Assembly: GCA_050250915.1 (NCBI GenBank)
Contig: JBFWNT010000003.1
Span: forward strand, 62,001 to 126,000
Reading direction: 5' to 3'
DNA from: Miltoncostaea sp050250915
GTDB lineage: Bacteria > Actinomycetota > Thermoleophilia > Miltoncostaeales > Miltoncostaeaceae
Length of the DNA: 64,000 bases
Within the stretch, counting starts at the first letter, position 1. Each line of letters opens with the position of its first letter. Positions 34,889 to 42,127 of the stretch are shown here, in pieces. The notes below the pieces were generated by a model. The model was not told where the DNA came from. It saw nothing but the letters and a program-made list of their open reading frames with translations, and made no database searches. Position numbers and translations under genes: made by a program.

Positions 34889-35726
34889 GACGACGACGAC
34901 GCTGGTGATCGGGGGGACGGGGACGACGGGACGACGGGTGGCGCAGCGGCTGTGGGACCGGGGGGCGACGGTGCGGATCGGATCCCGCCGGGGCACGCCG
35001 CCGTTCGAATGGCAGGACCCCGGGACGTGGGACGCGGTGCTGTCGGGCGTCCACGCGGCGTACGTCGCGTTCGCCCCCGACCTGGCGATGCCCGGGTCGG
35101 GCGCGACGATCGCGGCGCTCACCCGGCGTGCGGTGGCGCACGGGGTGCGCCGGCTGGTGCTGCTCTCCGGCCGCGGGGAGCCCGCCGCGCAGGAGGCCGA
35201 GGTGCTGTTCGCGGCGGCGGCGGAGCGCGCGGAGTGGACCGTGCTGCGCGCGAGCTGGTTCAGCCAGGACTTCAGCGAGACGTTCATGGCCGACGCGACC
35301 CGCGCGGGCGAGCTGGCGCTGCCGGTGGGCGACGTCCCCGAGCCGTTCGTCGACGCCGAGGACATCGCCGACGTTGCGGTGGCGGCCCTCACGGAGCCCG
35401 GCCATGCGGGCCGCACCTATGAGCTGACCGGACCCCGGGCGATCACCTTCGACGAGGCGGTGCGCACCATCGCCGCCGCCGCGGGCCGGGACATCCGCCT
35501 GGTGCGGATCGGGCACGACGACCTGCAGGTCGGGCTGGCCGCCGACGGCGTCCCGCCGGAGACGGCCGAGTTGATCGGCCTCCTGTTCCGCGAGGTCCTC
35601 GACGGTCGCAACGCGGCGCCCGCCGACGGGGTCCGCCGCGCGCTGGGCCGGGACCCGCGCGACTTCACCGCGTTCGCCCGCGCGTCGGCGGCGGCCGGAG
35701 CCTGGAGGCCCCGCGCCGCCGCCTGA
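34881..35726 (+). CDS. NmrA/SDR-like NAD(P)-binding protein
   Basis: 281 residues with GGAGGGACGATCG before the ATG. The N-terminus TTLVIGGTGTTGRRVAQRL is an atypical short-chain-dehydrogenase nucleotide-binding motif (GGxGxxG). It continues with RRLVLLSGRGEP, then TVLRASWFSQDFSETFMAD and the C-terminal GRTYELTGPRAITFDEAV, as in NAD(P)H-binding NmrA-type reductases. The canonical Tyr-x3-Lys is absent, so it may be a redox sensor or an NmrA-like reductase. The TGAACG array suggests tight control, perhaps by an HxlR- or MarR-type repressor encoded elsewhere. Confidence 0.87.
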   Translation: MNATTTTLVIGGTGTTGRRVAQRLWDRGATVRIGSRRGTPPFEWQDPGTWDAVLSGVHAAYVAFAPDLAMPGSGATIAALTRRAVAHGVRRLVLLSGRGEPAAQEAEVLFAAAAERAEWTVLRASWFSQDFSETFMADATRAGELALPVGDVPEPFVDAEDIADVAVAALTEPGHAGRTYELTGPRAITFDEAVRTIAAAAGRDIRLVRIGHDDLQVGLAADGVPPETAELIGLLFREVLDGRNAAPADGVRRALGRDPRDFTAFARASAAAGAWRPRAAA

Positions 35727-35748
35727 TCAGGCGGGCCTCACGCGGCCC

Positions 35749-35910
35749 TCAGTACCACTTGCCCTTCACGAACCCGCCGAAGGCGATGAGGCCGATCAGG
35801 ATGATGACGATGCCGAGCCAGAGCGGCCCGAAGATCGCCACCAGGATGCCGACGATCACGATGATCCCGCCGAGGCCGATCCCGCCGATCCGTGTGTCAC
35901 GCGTGGCCAT
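35749..35910 (-). CDS. Small (53-residue) membrane protein
   Basis: Read on the minus strand, MATRDTRIGGIGLGGIIVIV continues through a second hydrophobic stretch (LWLGIVIILIGLIAFGG) to VKGKWY and a stop. GGAG lies seven bases before the ATG at 35910. Two helices around a Gly-Pro turn and a basic tail resemble DUF6131-type small actinobacterial membrane proteins. It is convergent with the NmrA-like gene and 54 bases after the glutaredoxin-like gene's stop. Function unknown. Confidence 0.72.
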   Translation of the reverse strand: MATRDTRIGGIGLGGIIVIVGILVAIFGPLWLGIVIILIGLIAFGGFVKGKWY

Positions 35911-35964
35911 CGATGCTCCAGTGTCGAGTCCGGTCTGCGCAATCTTCCCCGCCGGGGCGGCCGG

Positions 35965-36300
35965 CTAACGCCCGCCGCCCCCGGGGCCGGGCAGCTCGCA
36001 GGCCTCGGCGGGCAGCTCGCCGTCGGCCAGGATGTCCCGGTCGAGCTCCCGGACGGAGCGCGCGAACCCCTCGCCGCCGTACGTGGCGTACAGGTGACGG
36101 ACGACGCGGCGCGACTCGAACACGACGGTGTCGCCGTCGACCAGCACCGGCACGCGGCGCTGGCCGCTGATCGCCTCCAGCTCGTTGCGCTCGTCGCGCG
36201 GGTACGGCACCTCCACCAGCTCGACGGGGGCGGCGACGTTCTCGATCGCCTGGCGCGCGGCCGCGCACCAGGGGCATTTCCAGCGGTGGTAGAGCCGCAC
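35965..36300 (-). CDS. Glutaredoxin / GST N-terminal-like thioredoxin-fold protein
   Basis: 111 residues. MRLYHRWKCPWCAAARQAIE gives the redox motif Cys9-Pro-Trp-Cys12 at the start of helix 1. GQRRVPVLVDGDTVVFESRR has the cis-Pro and the glutathione-site acid Glu-Ser of GST N-domains. The last 30 residues are polar and Gly/Pro-rich, with no all-helical GST C-domain. It likely acts as a cytoplasmic thiol-disulfide oxidoreductase, perhaps with mycothiol in this group. It stands alone, divergent from the STAS gene. Confidence 0.87.
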   Translation of the reverse strand: MRLYHRWKCPWCAAARQAIENVAAPVELVEVPYPRDERNELEAISGQRRVPVLVDGDTVVFESRRVVRHLYATYGGEGFARSVRELDRDILADGELPAEACELPGPGGGGR

Positions 36301-36372
36301 GGGGGACCTCCCGGTCGCGTCGAGGCCCCGGGGACGACGGGACGGGGCCGCCTCACTCTAGGATGCCGCGCG

Positions 36373-36714
36373 GTGAGCCCGTCCGATGACAGGGGCCCCG
36401 AGGGACCGATCGAGGTCGTCCATGGGGTGGACGAGGACCGCATCGTCGTCCGTGCGGACCTCGACCTGTCCCTGGCCGAGACCCTCCGGATCCGCGCGCG
36501 GGACGTCCTGGCCGCCGGCGGCGGCCGGCGCCTCACGATCGACCTGACCGGCACGCCGTTCCTGGACTCGTCGGGCGTGCAGGCCCTGGTCCGGACGGCG
36601 GACGCCGCCGATCCGGCGGGTTTCCGCGTCATCGCCGGGGGGCAGCCGTATCAGGTGCTCGAGCTCACGGAGGTCCTCCAACTGCTCGGGGTCGAGCGGG
36701 CGGACCGCGCGTGA
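36373..36714 (+). CDS. STAS-domain anti-sigma factor antagonist
   Basis: 113 residues from GTG 36373. The STAS core has RIVVRADLDLSLAETLRIRA and TIDLTGTPFLDSSGVQALV, where the DSSG serine is the usual phosphorylation site. TAGGAT (36359-36364) ends nine bases before the GTG, and there is no ribosome site, so the mRNA is probably leaderless. The kinase-like ATPase gene overlaps its stop by four bases. Together they form a RsbV/RsbW- or SpoIIAA/AB-like partner switch; the sigma factor they control is not in the window. Confidence 0.88.
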   Translation: MSPSDDRGPEGPIEVVHGVDEDRIVVRADLDLSLAETLRIRARDVLAAGGGRRLTIDLTGTPFLDSSGVQALVRTADAADPAGFRVIAGGQPYQVLELTEVLQLLGVERADRA

Positions 36715-37088
36715 CCGTTTCGATGCGCCGCGCCGAGATCCGCCCCTCGGCGGGCGCACCCGCGGAGGCGCGCAGGATGGTCGACGCCCTCGGACTCGAC
36801 GCGGGCACCGCCGAGGTCGTCCGCCTGGCCGTGTCGGAACTGGTGAGCAACGCGGTGATGCACGGCACCGGCCGCATCGCGGTGGCCCTGGGCGTCGACC
36901 ACGAGGGCGTCCACGTGGTCGTCAGCGACGCCGGCGTCGGCTTCAACCTCGCGGGCGAGCCGGTGATGCCCCCCGCCGAGGCCGCCGGCGGGCGCGGGCT
37001 GGCGCTGGTGGCGATGCTCTCCGCGCGCTGGGGCGTGCTCCCCGGCGACCCCACGGAGGTGTGGTGCGTCATCGCCCCGCGGGGGTGA
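36711..37088 (+). CDS. Anti-sigma regulatory serine kinase-like ATPase (RsbW family)
   Basis: 125 residues from GTG 36711 (GTGA overlap). The GHKL ATPase fold shows the N box VRLAVSELVSNAVMHGTG (Glu and Asn for Mg-ATP), the G1 box VVVSDAGVGFN and the G2 box GGRGLALVAMLSARWGV. Members phosphorylate a STAS antagonist or bind a sigma factor. Position and overlap make the upstream STAS protein the expected partner. Several in-frame Met codons near the start leave a five-residue uncertainty. Confidence 0.9.
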   Translation: MTVSMRRAEIRPSAGAPAEARRMVDALGLDAGTAEVVRLAVSELVSNAVMHGTGRIAVALGVDHEGVHVVVSDAGVGFNLAGEPVMPPAEAAGGRGLALVAMLSARWGVLPGDPTEVWCVIAPRG

Positions 37089-37109
37089 GGGTCCTGCTGG
37101 GCTGACCCG

Positions 37110-37511
37110 TCAGGCCGGACCGGCGAGGTCGAGGAACATGAAGAAGCCGCCCACGAGGGCGAGCGCCACCACCAGGCTGCCGACCGCGACGCCGCACCAC
37201 GCGGCGGCGCGGGCCCTCGGGCCGGCCTCCTCGGCGGCGAGCGCCAGGAGCCCGCAGAGGACGGCGAGGGCGCCGACCGGCAGCACGAGCCCCACCATCA
37301 GCCGGTAGGCGAGGGGCTCGCTGTCCGCGGTCCCGTCGGCCAGGACGAACTGGGCCAGCGCCTCGTAGGTGCCGAGGCAGAAGCCCGTGACCGCGGCAAG
37401 GAGCGAGATCAGGGCGAGACCGCCGCGTACCCGGATCCCCTCCACCGACGCCTCCGCATCCGCGCGCCGTGCGTGCGCACCCAGTCTTCGGTCGCGCGTG
37501 GGCGCGGGCAT
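37110..37511 (-). CDS. Small integral membrane protein, unknown function
   Basis: 133 residues from ATG 37511, with GGGGGCGCCCGG immediately upstream. A basic N-terminus (TRDRRLGAHARRADAEAS) precedes three hydrophobic segments (about 30-50, 66-88, 100-122); the last ends GGFFMFLDLAGPA. No family motif was recognised. It is convergent with the anti-sigma gene and 69 bases from tRNA-Pro. Confidence 0.65.
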   Translation of the reverse strand: MPAPTRDRRLGAHARRADAEASVEGIRVRGGLALISLLAAVTGFCLGTYEALAQFVLADGTADSEPLAYRLMVGLVLPVGALAVLCGLLALAAEEAGPRARAAAWCGVAVGSLVVALALVGGFFMFLDLAGPA

Positions 37512-37579
37512 CCGGGCGCCCCCGGAAGGGGATCCGCGGAAAGGCCGTACCCGTGGGTCGCCGGAACAGCGACGAAGCA

Positions 37580-37653
37580 TCGGGACGCCCGGATTCGAAC
37601 CGGGGACCCCCGCCACCCAAAGGCGGTGCGCTACCAGGCTGCGCTACGTCCCG
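37580..37653 (-). tRNA. tRNA-Pro (anticodon TGG)
   Basis: The minus strand folds as a cloverleaf: acceptor CGGGACG/CGTCCCG, discriminator A, D arm GCGC...GCGC, anticodon stem CCGCC/GGCGG around TTTGGGT, and T arm CCCGG-TTCGAAT-CCGGG. CCA is not encoded. It borders the polysaccharide locus, and tRNA genes are common integration sites, but no direct repeat of its 3' end was seen. Confidence 0.95.
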
Positions 37654-37675
37654 ATGACGCCAGCGTAGCCCAGGG

Positions 37676-39709
37676 CTACACGGTCGAGGAACCGCCCTCC
37701 GGCTCCGGGGCGGCCTCGGCGGTCGAGGCGGTCTCGGCGGCGGCCTGGAAGGTGACGTCGATCGCGGGCGCCGGGCCGGGCCGGCGGGCGGGTGCCGGGG
37801 CCGGCCTCGGGGCGGGGACGGGGGTCGCCGGAGCGGCGGGCCCGAACGGGTTGCGGAAGCAGGAGGTGACGATCGCGTCGGCCATCGCGGCGTCCATCGG
37901 GTCGAACGCCACGCCCACGCGGTGCTGCTCGGTGCCGCGGATGCGCTTCACCGTCGCGACGCGCCCGCTGACCTCCACCGGCCCGTCCTCCAGCAGGATC
38001 ACCAAACGTACACGGTCGCCACGGTCACGCGCCCGACCGACCACCAGCCGCGCGCCGTGACGGCTCAGGTCATCGATGTGACCGACAAGCGACGGCAAAC
38101 CACCGGCGTCCGCTGTCCAGACGGCCTCAAGACTAACCGGGAAGCGGTGGCTGCGACGGCGGTGCTGCACCCCGGCCGCCCAGAACGTGACGTGGAGCAC
38201 CAACGCGATGTTGATGAGTGCCCAGACCGTCGTCACTGTTGACGCGCCGGGCGCGAGACGAAAGGGGAGATCCTCCATCTGGGCGGTGACCTGCATCGCA
38301 ATCGCGCTCAGGGAGACGATCGCCACCGCGATGGGCAGACGCTGCGCCCGGAAGAGGGGGGACCCGCCTGATCTGGCGCCCTTGGGCGTCACCGCGAAGC
38401 CGCTTCCTCGTCCCCGCGGCAGCGCCGCCAACGCCCGCAGATAAGACTCCATCCGCACCACGGCGTAGCGCTCTCCCTCCAGCGGACGATAGCGGCCACG
38501 GGTCAGCGCCCATGACGTGAGTGGCACCAATACGAATTGGGGCAGGAATACCATCAGGTAGAGGGCGGGGGCGGCGGCGATCGGCACTGCGCCCGTGACA
38601 AGGACCAGCGGCGGCACCATGAAGCCGATCATGCGCTGAAGGCCCTCGAAGAAGTGAAGACAGCTTGCCGAGTACTCGACGCGCTGAGGCCACGAGAGAC
38701 CGCGGCGGAACATCGGCCACTCCAGCCGGAGCATCTGCATTGAGCCGCGCGCCCAACGTCCCCGCTGGACCACGAACGCGCCGATCTCCTCTGGCGCGAG
38801 TCCGTACGCCATGACCTCGTCGTGATAGACGACTCGCCAGCCGCGACGGTTCAGGACCAAGCTCGTGTGTGCGTCCTCCACGACCGTACTCGTCGCAACG
38901 CCTCCGATGTCCTGGAGGGCCGCTCGGCGTAGCACCGACGGGCACCCGCACCAGAAGGCCGCCGCGTGGCGGTCCTTCCCGGGCAGGATCACGTCGAAGA
39001 AAATGCTCTGTTCGTTGCGGAGGGGGTCGTCGTGCCGGCGGGGGTGGCCGAAGCCGCGGTTGAAGAACGACTGAGGGCCCTGCACCACCGCCACCTGCGG
39101 GTCGGCCATGTAGCCGAGCATCCGCTCCAGCAGCTCCGGCCGCGGCACGTGGTCGGCGTCGAGCGTCACCAGGAACTCGGCGTCCACGTACTGCAGGGCG
39201 TGGTTGATGTTCCCCGCCTTCGCGTGCCGCCGCGGCGCGGGGCGGCTCAGGTAGCGCGCGCCGAGCGCGTCGCACATCTCCGACACCCATGCGCGCCCGC
39301 CGTCGTCGAGGACCCACACCTCCGGCGGCACGTCGTTGCGGATGCCGAGGGCGCCGACGACCGTCGGGCGCAGCACGTCCTCGTCCTCGTCGAAGGTCGC
39401 GACCAGCACGGCCACGCGGCGCCCGGCCAGGGGCGGCGGCGACGTCCGCCGCGTCGTGCGCCAGCATGAGAACGCCAGCAGCACCAGCATCACGAACCCG
39501 TATGTCTCCGCCAGGACGAGCGGCAGCGCCAGCCACATGGCGGTGCCGTCCATGGTGAAGCCCCAGCGCCACACCAGGTAGCCGCCGGCGGCGGGGATGG
39601 CCAGCAGCGCGACCGCCTGGGCCCAGCGCACCGCGGGTGCGAGGGGCGGACGGGCGGTGGAGCCGGCCTGGCTCGCGGCGCCCTCGTCCTTGGCGATCGG
39701 GTTCGGCAT
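37676..39709 (-). CDS. BcsA-like family 2 glycosyltransferase with PilZ c-di-GMP domain
   Basis: 677 residues. Membrane helices at about 27-50 and 57-82 precede a processive GT2 domain: Asp135-Asp136 (VLDDGG), the DAD motif at 184-186, VEDAH at 277-281 as the TED equivalent, and QRGRW at 315-319. Further helices (about 340-545) lead to a PilZ domain with RRSHRFPV and DDLSRHGARL. A Pro/Ala tail ends the protein. It would polymerise a beta-glucan or related polymer when c-di-GMP is bound. No bcsB or bcsC is present. Codons between about 38000 and 39060 are much less G/C-biased than both ends, suggesting a recombinant middle. Confidence 0.92.
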   Translation of the reverse strand: MPNPIAKDEGAASQAGSTARPPLAPAVRWAQAVALLAIPAAGGYLVWRWGFTMDGTAMWLALPLVLAETYGFVMLVLLAFSCWRTTRRTSPPPLAGRRVAVLVATFDEDEDVLRPTVVGALGIRNDVPPEVWVLDDGGRAWVSEMCDALGARYLSRPAPRRHAKAGNINHALQYVDAEFLVTLDADHVPRPELLERMLGYMADPQVAVVQGPQSFFNRGFGHPRRHDDPLRNEQSIFFDVILPGKDRHAAAFWCGCPSVLRRAALQDIGGVATSTVVEDAHTSLVLNRRGWRVVYHDEVMAYGLAPEEIGAFVVQRGRWARGSMQMLRLEWPMFRRGLSWPQRVEYSASCLHFFEGLQRMIGFMVPPLVLVTGAVPIAAAPALYLMVFLPQFVLVPLTSWALTRGRYRPLEGERYAVVRMESYLRALAALPRGRGSGFAVTPKGARSGGSPLFRAQRLPIAVAIVSLSAIAMQVTAQMEDLPFRLAPGASTVTTVWALINIALVLHVTFWAAGVQHRRRSHRFPVSLEAVWTADAGGLPSLVGHIDDLSRHGARLVVGRARDRGDRVRLVILLEDGPVEVSGRVATVKRIRGTEQHRVGVAFDPMDAAMADAIVTSCFRNPFGPAAPATPVPAPRPAPAPARRPGPAPAIDVTFQAAAETASTAEAAPEPEGGSSTV

Positions 39710-39804
39710 CCATGCCTCTCTGGGTCGTGCTCCCGTGCCCGGGCGGGAACGTGGTGGCCGACGTCCTTATCGGCCTTCCCGAGCGGGATCCGAGGGTTGC
39801 GTCG

Positions 39805-40851
39805 TCAGGCGGCGGGGGCGCGCCTCGCCAGGCCCAGGGCGTACTCCGGCCAGAAGGTCCCGGCGGGCGGCCCGTCGTTGCACGCGCCGTCCGACTCGCC
39901 CGGCCGCTTCACCCACAGCAGCCCGTCGGCCAGCGGCTCGCCCGTGTCGGCGGTGGGCGCCGGGCCCAGGGCGCGGTCGGGGGGGTTGCACCACTCCCCG
40001 GAGCGGGGGGCGCCGAGGCCGTTGCGGCTGGTGTCCACCACGAACCGGGCGCCGCCCGTCCGGGCCGACACCGCCCGGCCGAACGCGAGGGAGCGGGCCG
40101 TGGTGGCGAAGCCGGAGACGTTGACCGAGAAGCCGCGCGCGCCGGCGACGCCGGCGGCGCGCAGCCGCTTCGCGATCCTGGCGGGCGGCATCCAGCCGGG
40201 GTTGCCGGCGTCGATGTACACGGTGGTCTGCGGCAGCGCCGACAGGGTGGCGACGGCCTCGCGGATCAGGGCGGAGCGCTCCGTCCGCAGGCGGCGGGGC
40301 AGGCACCCCATCCCCGCGAGGGCGTCGGGCTCCAGGATCACGATCGCCGGCGCGCCCCCGATGCCCCGCGCCATCTGGGCGATCCACGCGCGGTAGGCGC
40401 GGCCGTCGGAGGCGCCGCCCGAGCTGTGCAGCCCGCAGTCGCGGTACGGGATGTTGTACGCCACCAGGACCGGCGTGGCCCCGGTTGCCAGGCCCGCCTT
40501 CACCCGCGCGGCGACGGTGCCGCGCACGTCGCGGCGCCACTCCCCGAGCCACAGGCCCTGGGGCTGGTCGGCGATGCGCGCCAGCAGGGCGGCGTCGTCG
40601 GGTCGCGACGCGTGCCAGCGGCGCTCGCGGGCGCGCACGGCGCTGTGCGGCTCCACATAAAGGGGCCGCGCAGCGACGGGATTCGGCTCCAAGTCCCGAT
40701 CCCCAGCCCCTTCAGCCACCGGTTCGACCGACCCGATCGCACCAGCCTGGGCGGCGGCCGTGGCGGGCGTGAAGAGGGTGGCGGAGCCCATCGCGACGGC
40801 GATGGCGAGGGCCTTGAGGGCCGTGGATGGGCACAGGTTTGGGGCGGGCAC
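39805..40851 (-). CDS. Secreted family 6 glycoside hydrolase (cellulase-like)
   Basis: 348 residues from GTG 40851, the best in-frame start giving a signal peptide (TALKALAIAVAMGSATLFTP, then ATAAAQA). The GH6 barrel motifs are LVAYNIPYRDCGLHSSGG (the flexible loop with the assisting Asp) and APAIVILEPDALAGMGC (catalytic acid Asp), then VYIDAGNPGW, FSVNVSGF, FVVDTSRNG and LLWVKRPGESDG. It hydrolyses beta-1,4-glucan by inversion. As part of the synthase locus it may trim or release nascent polymer, as BcsZ-like cellulases do. It diverges from the GH26 gene across palindromic sites. Confidence 0.92.
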   Translation of the reverse strand: MPAPNLCPSTALKALAIAVAMGSATLFTPATAAAQAGAIGSVEPVAEGAGDRDLEPNPVAARPLYVEPHSAVRARERRWHASRPDDAALLARIADQPQGLWLGEWRRDVRGTVAARVKAGLATGATPVLVAYNIPYRDCGLHSSGGASDGRAYRAWIAQMARGIGGAPAIVILEPDALAGMGCLPRRLRTERSALIREAVATLSALPQTTVYIDAGNPGWMPPARIAKRLRAAGVAGARGFSVNVSGFATTARSLAFGRAVSARTGGARFVVDTSRNGLGAPRSGEWCNPPDRALGPAPTADTGEPLADGLLWVKRPGESDGACNDGPPAGTFWPEYALGLARRAPAA

Positions 40852-40908
40852 GATGGGTGAACGGCGCGTGCCGCCCGTATCGGCAGCTCGTGCAAAGACT
40901 GAAGCGTA

Positions 40909-40968
40909 CGGGAACCTGCCATGCGACAGACGTGAAGGCGCCTCCGCAATCCTCAGGTTCCCGGAACC
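40909..40968. promoter_or_regulatory. Palindromic operator candidates between GH6 and GH26 genes
   Basis: CGGGAACCTG (40909-40918) and CAGGTTCCCG (40954-40963) are perfect inverted copies 45 bases apart. The second overlaps GGTTCC-C-GGAACC (40956-40968), a perfect 13-base palindrome. GGAACC half-sites thus occur three times in the 136-base divergent region. This is typical of LacI-type control of carbohydrate genes; the cognate regulator is not in the window. Confidence 0.5.
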
Positions 40969-40987
40969 ACGGCCGAACCCACTCGGG

Positions 40988-42124
40988 ATGGGGCACCCCT
41001 CATGGATACGACAACTTGCGGGGACCGCCGTCTGCGTCATCTTCGTCACGGTCGCCGTGACCGCGCTCGCGGTCCCCTTCCTGACCGACCGACCCACCGG
41101 CGACGACCGGCCGCGCAGTGGCGTCGATCCCCTGACGCTCCCGGTCCCCGACCCGGAGCGGAACCTGGCCGACCCGGTTCTGAAGGCGCTGCCGCCGAAG
41201 CACGGCGTGTACCTCGGCGTCTCCAACTTCCACCTGGTGTCCACGCCCGGCGCCGTCGCCGACTGGACGGCCGCCAACGGGCCCCGCCCGCGGATCGTCA
41301 ACTGGTTCCAGCAGTGGCTCACCGGCGAGCGGCGGTTCCAGCCGCAGTGGGCGCACCGCGTCGCCCGCGCCGGGGCGATCCCGATGATCACCTGGGAGCC
41401 GTGGAGCGCCCCCGAGGGCGAGAAGCACGTGGCGGAGCAGCCGGACATCAGCCTGGCCCGCATCGCTGACGGCCACTTCGACAAGCTCATCCGCGCGTGG
41501 GCCCGCGACGTCGCCGCCTACCGCGGCCCGGTCTACATCCGGCTCATGCACGAGATGAACGGGACCTGGTACCCGTGGGGCGTCCACGTGAACGGCAACA
41601 CCCCCGAGGACTTCGTGCGGGCGTGGCGCCACGTGCACCGCGTGTTCGACCGCGCCGGCGCCCGCAACGTCAGCTGGATCTGGTCGATCAACAACCTCGA
41701 GCGGATCGCGGGCGAGAACCACGACATCCGGGCGTACTACCCGGGCCGCAAGTGGGTCGACTGGGTCTCGACGAGCGGCTTCAACTGGGGCAATGCCTAC
41801 GAGTGGAGCTCGTGGCGGACCGCCGACCCGCTCTACCGCGACACCTACGACCAGCTCGCGAAGTTCGGCAAGCCGATCATGATCAGCGAGATCGGGACCA
41901 CCGGCGACGGCGGCGACGCCCGCACCTGGATCCGCCAGACGTTCCAGACGCTCCGCCGGGACTACCCGAAGCTGCACGCGGTGCTCTGGTACGACGACAT
42001 CGACGGCGGCGGCCTCGACTTCCGCCTGCAGGGCCAGACCGCCGGCGCGCTCGCGCAGCCGGGGACGCTCGGGAGGAACTGGCTCCAGAAGCCGCGCTTC
42101 CGGGTCGTCGCCCGCCGCCCCTAG
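40988..42124 (+). CDS. Secreted or membrane-anchored family 26 glycoside hydrolase
   Basis: 378 residues from ATG 40988. One hydrophobic N-terminal segment (IRQLAGTAVCVIFVTVAVTA) acts as signal or anchor. The clan A catalytic glutamates are in YIRLMHEMNGTWYPWG (acid/base) and PIMISEIGTTGDGG (nucleophile), with NWFQQWLTGERRF and WIWSINNLERIAGENHDI between. GH26 members are mannanases or beta-1,3/1,4-glucanases, and the sequence does not decide. Being divergent from the GH6 gene and next to the BcsA-like gene suggests work on the same polymer. The frame is open upstream, but only this start gives a sensible N-terminus. Confidence 0.92.
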   Translation: MGHPSWIRQLAGTAVCVIFVTVAVTALAVPFLTDRPTGDDRPRSGVDPLTLPVPDPERNLADPVLKALPPKHGVYLGVSNFHLVSTPGAVADWTAANGPRPRIVNWFQQWLTGERRFQPQWAHRVARAGAIPMITWEPWSAPEGEKHVAEQPDISLARIADGHFDKLIRAWARDVAAYRGPVYIRLMHEMNGTWYPWGVHVNGNTPEDFVRAWRHVHRVFDRAGARNVSWIWSINNLERIAGENHDIRAYYPGRKWVDWVSTSGFNWGNAYEWSSWRTADPLYRDTYDQLAKFGKPIMISEIGTTGDGGDARTWIRQTFQTLRRDYPKLHAVLWYDDIDGGGLDFRLQGQTAGALAQPGTLGRNWLQKPRFRVVARRP

Positions 42125-42127
42125 GGC

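Noticed and set aside
37580..37653. tRNA-Pro as the attachment site of a genomic island
   Set aside because: No integrase and no direct repeat of the tRNA 3' end was seen up to 43.7 kb; the codon shift is confined to the inside of one gene.
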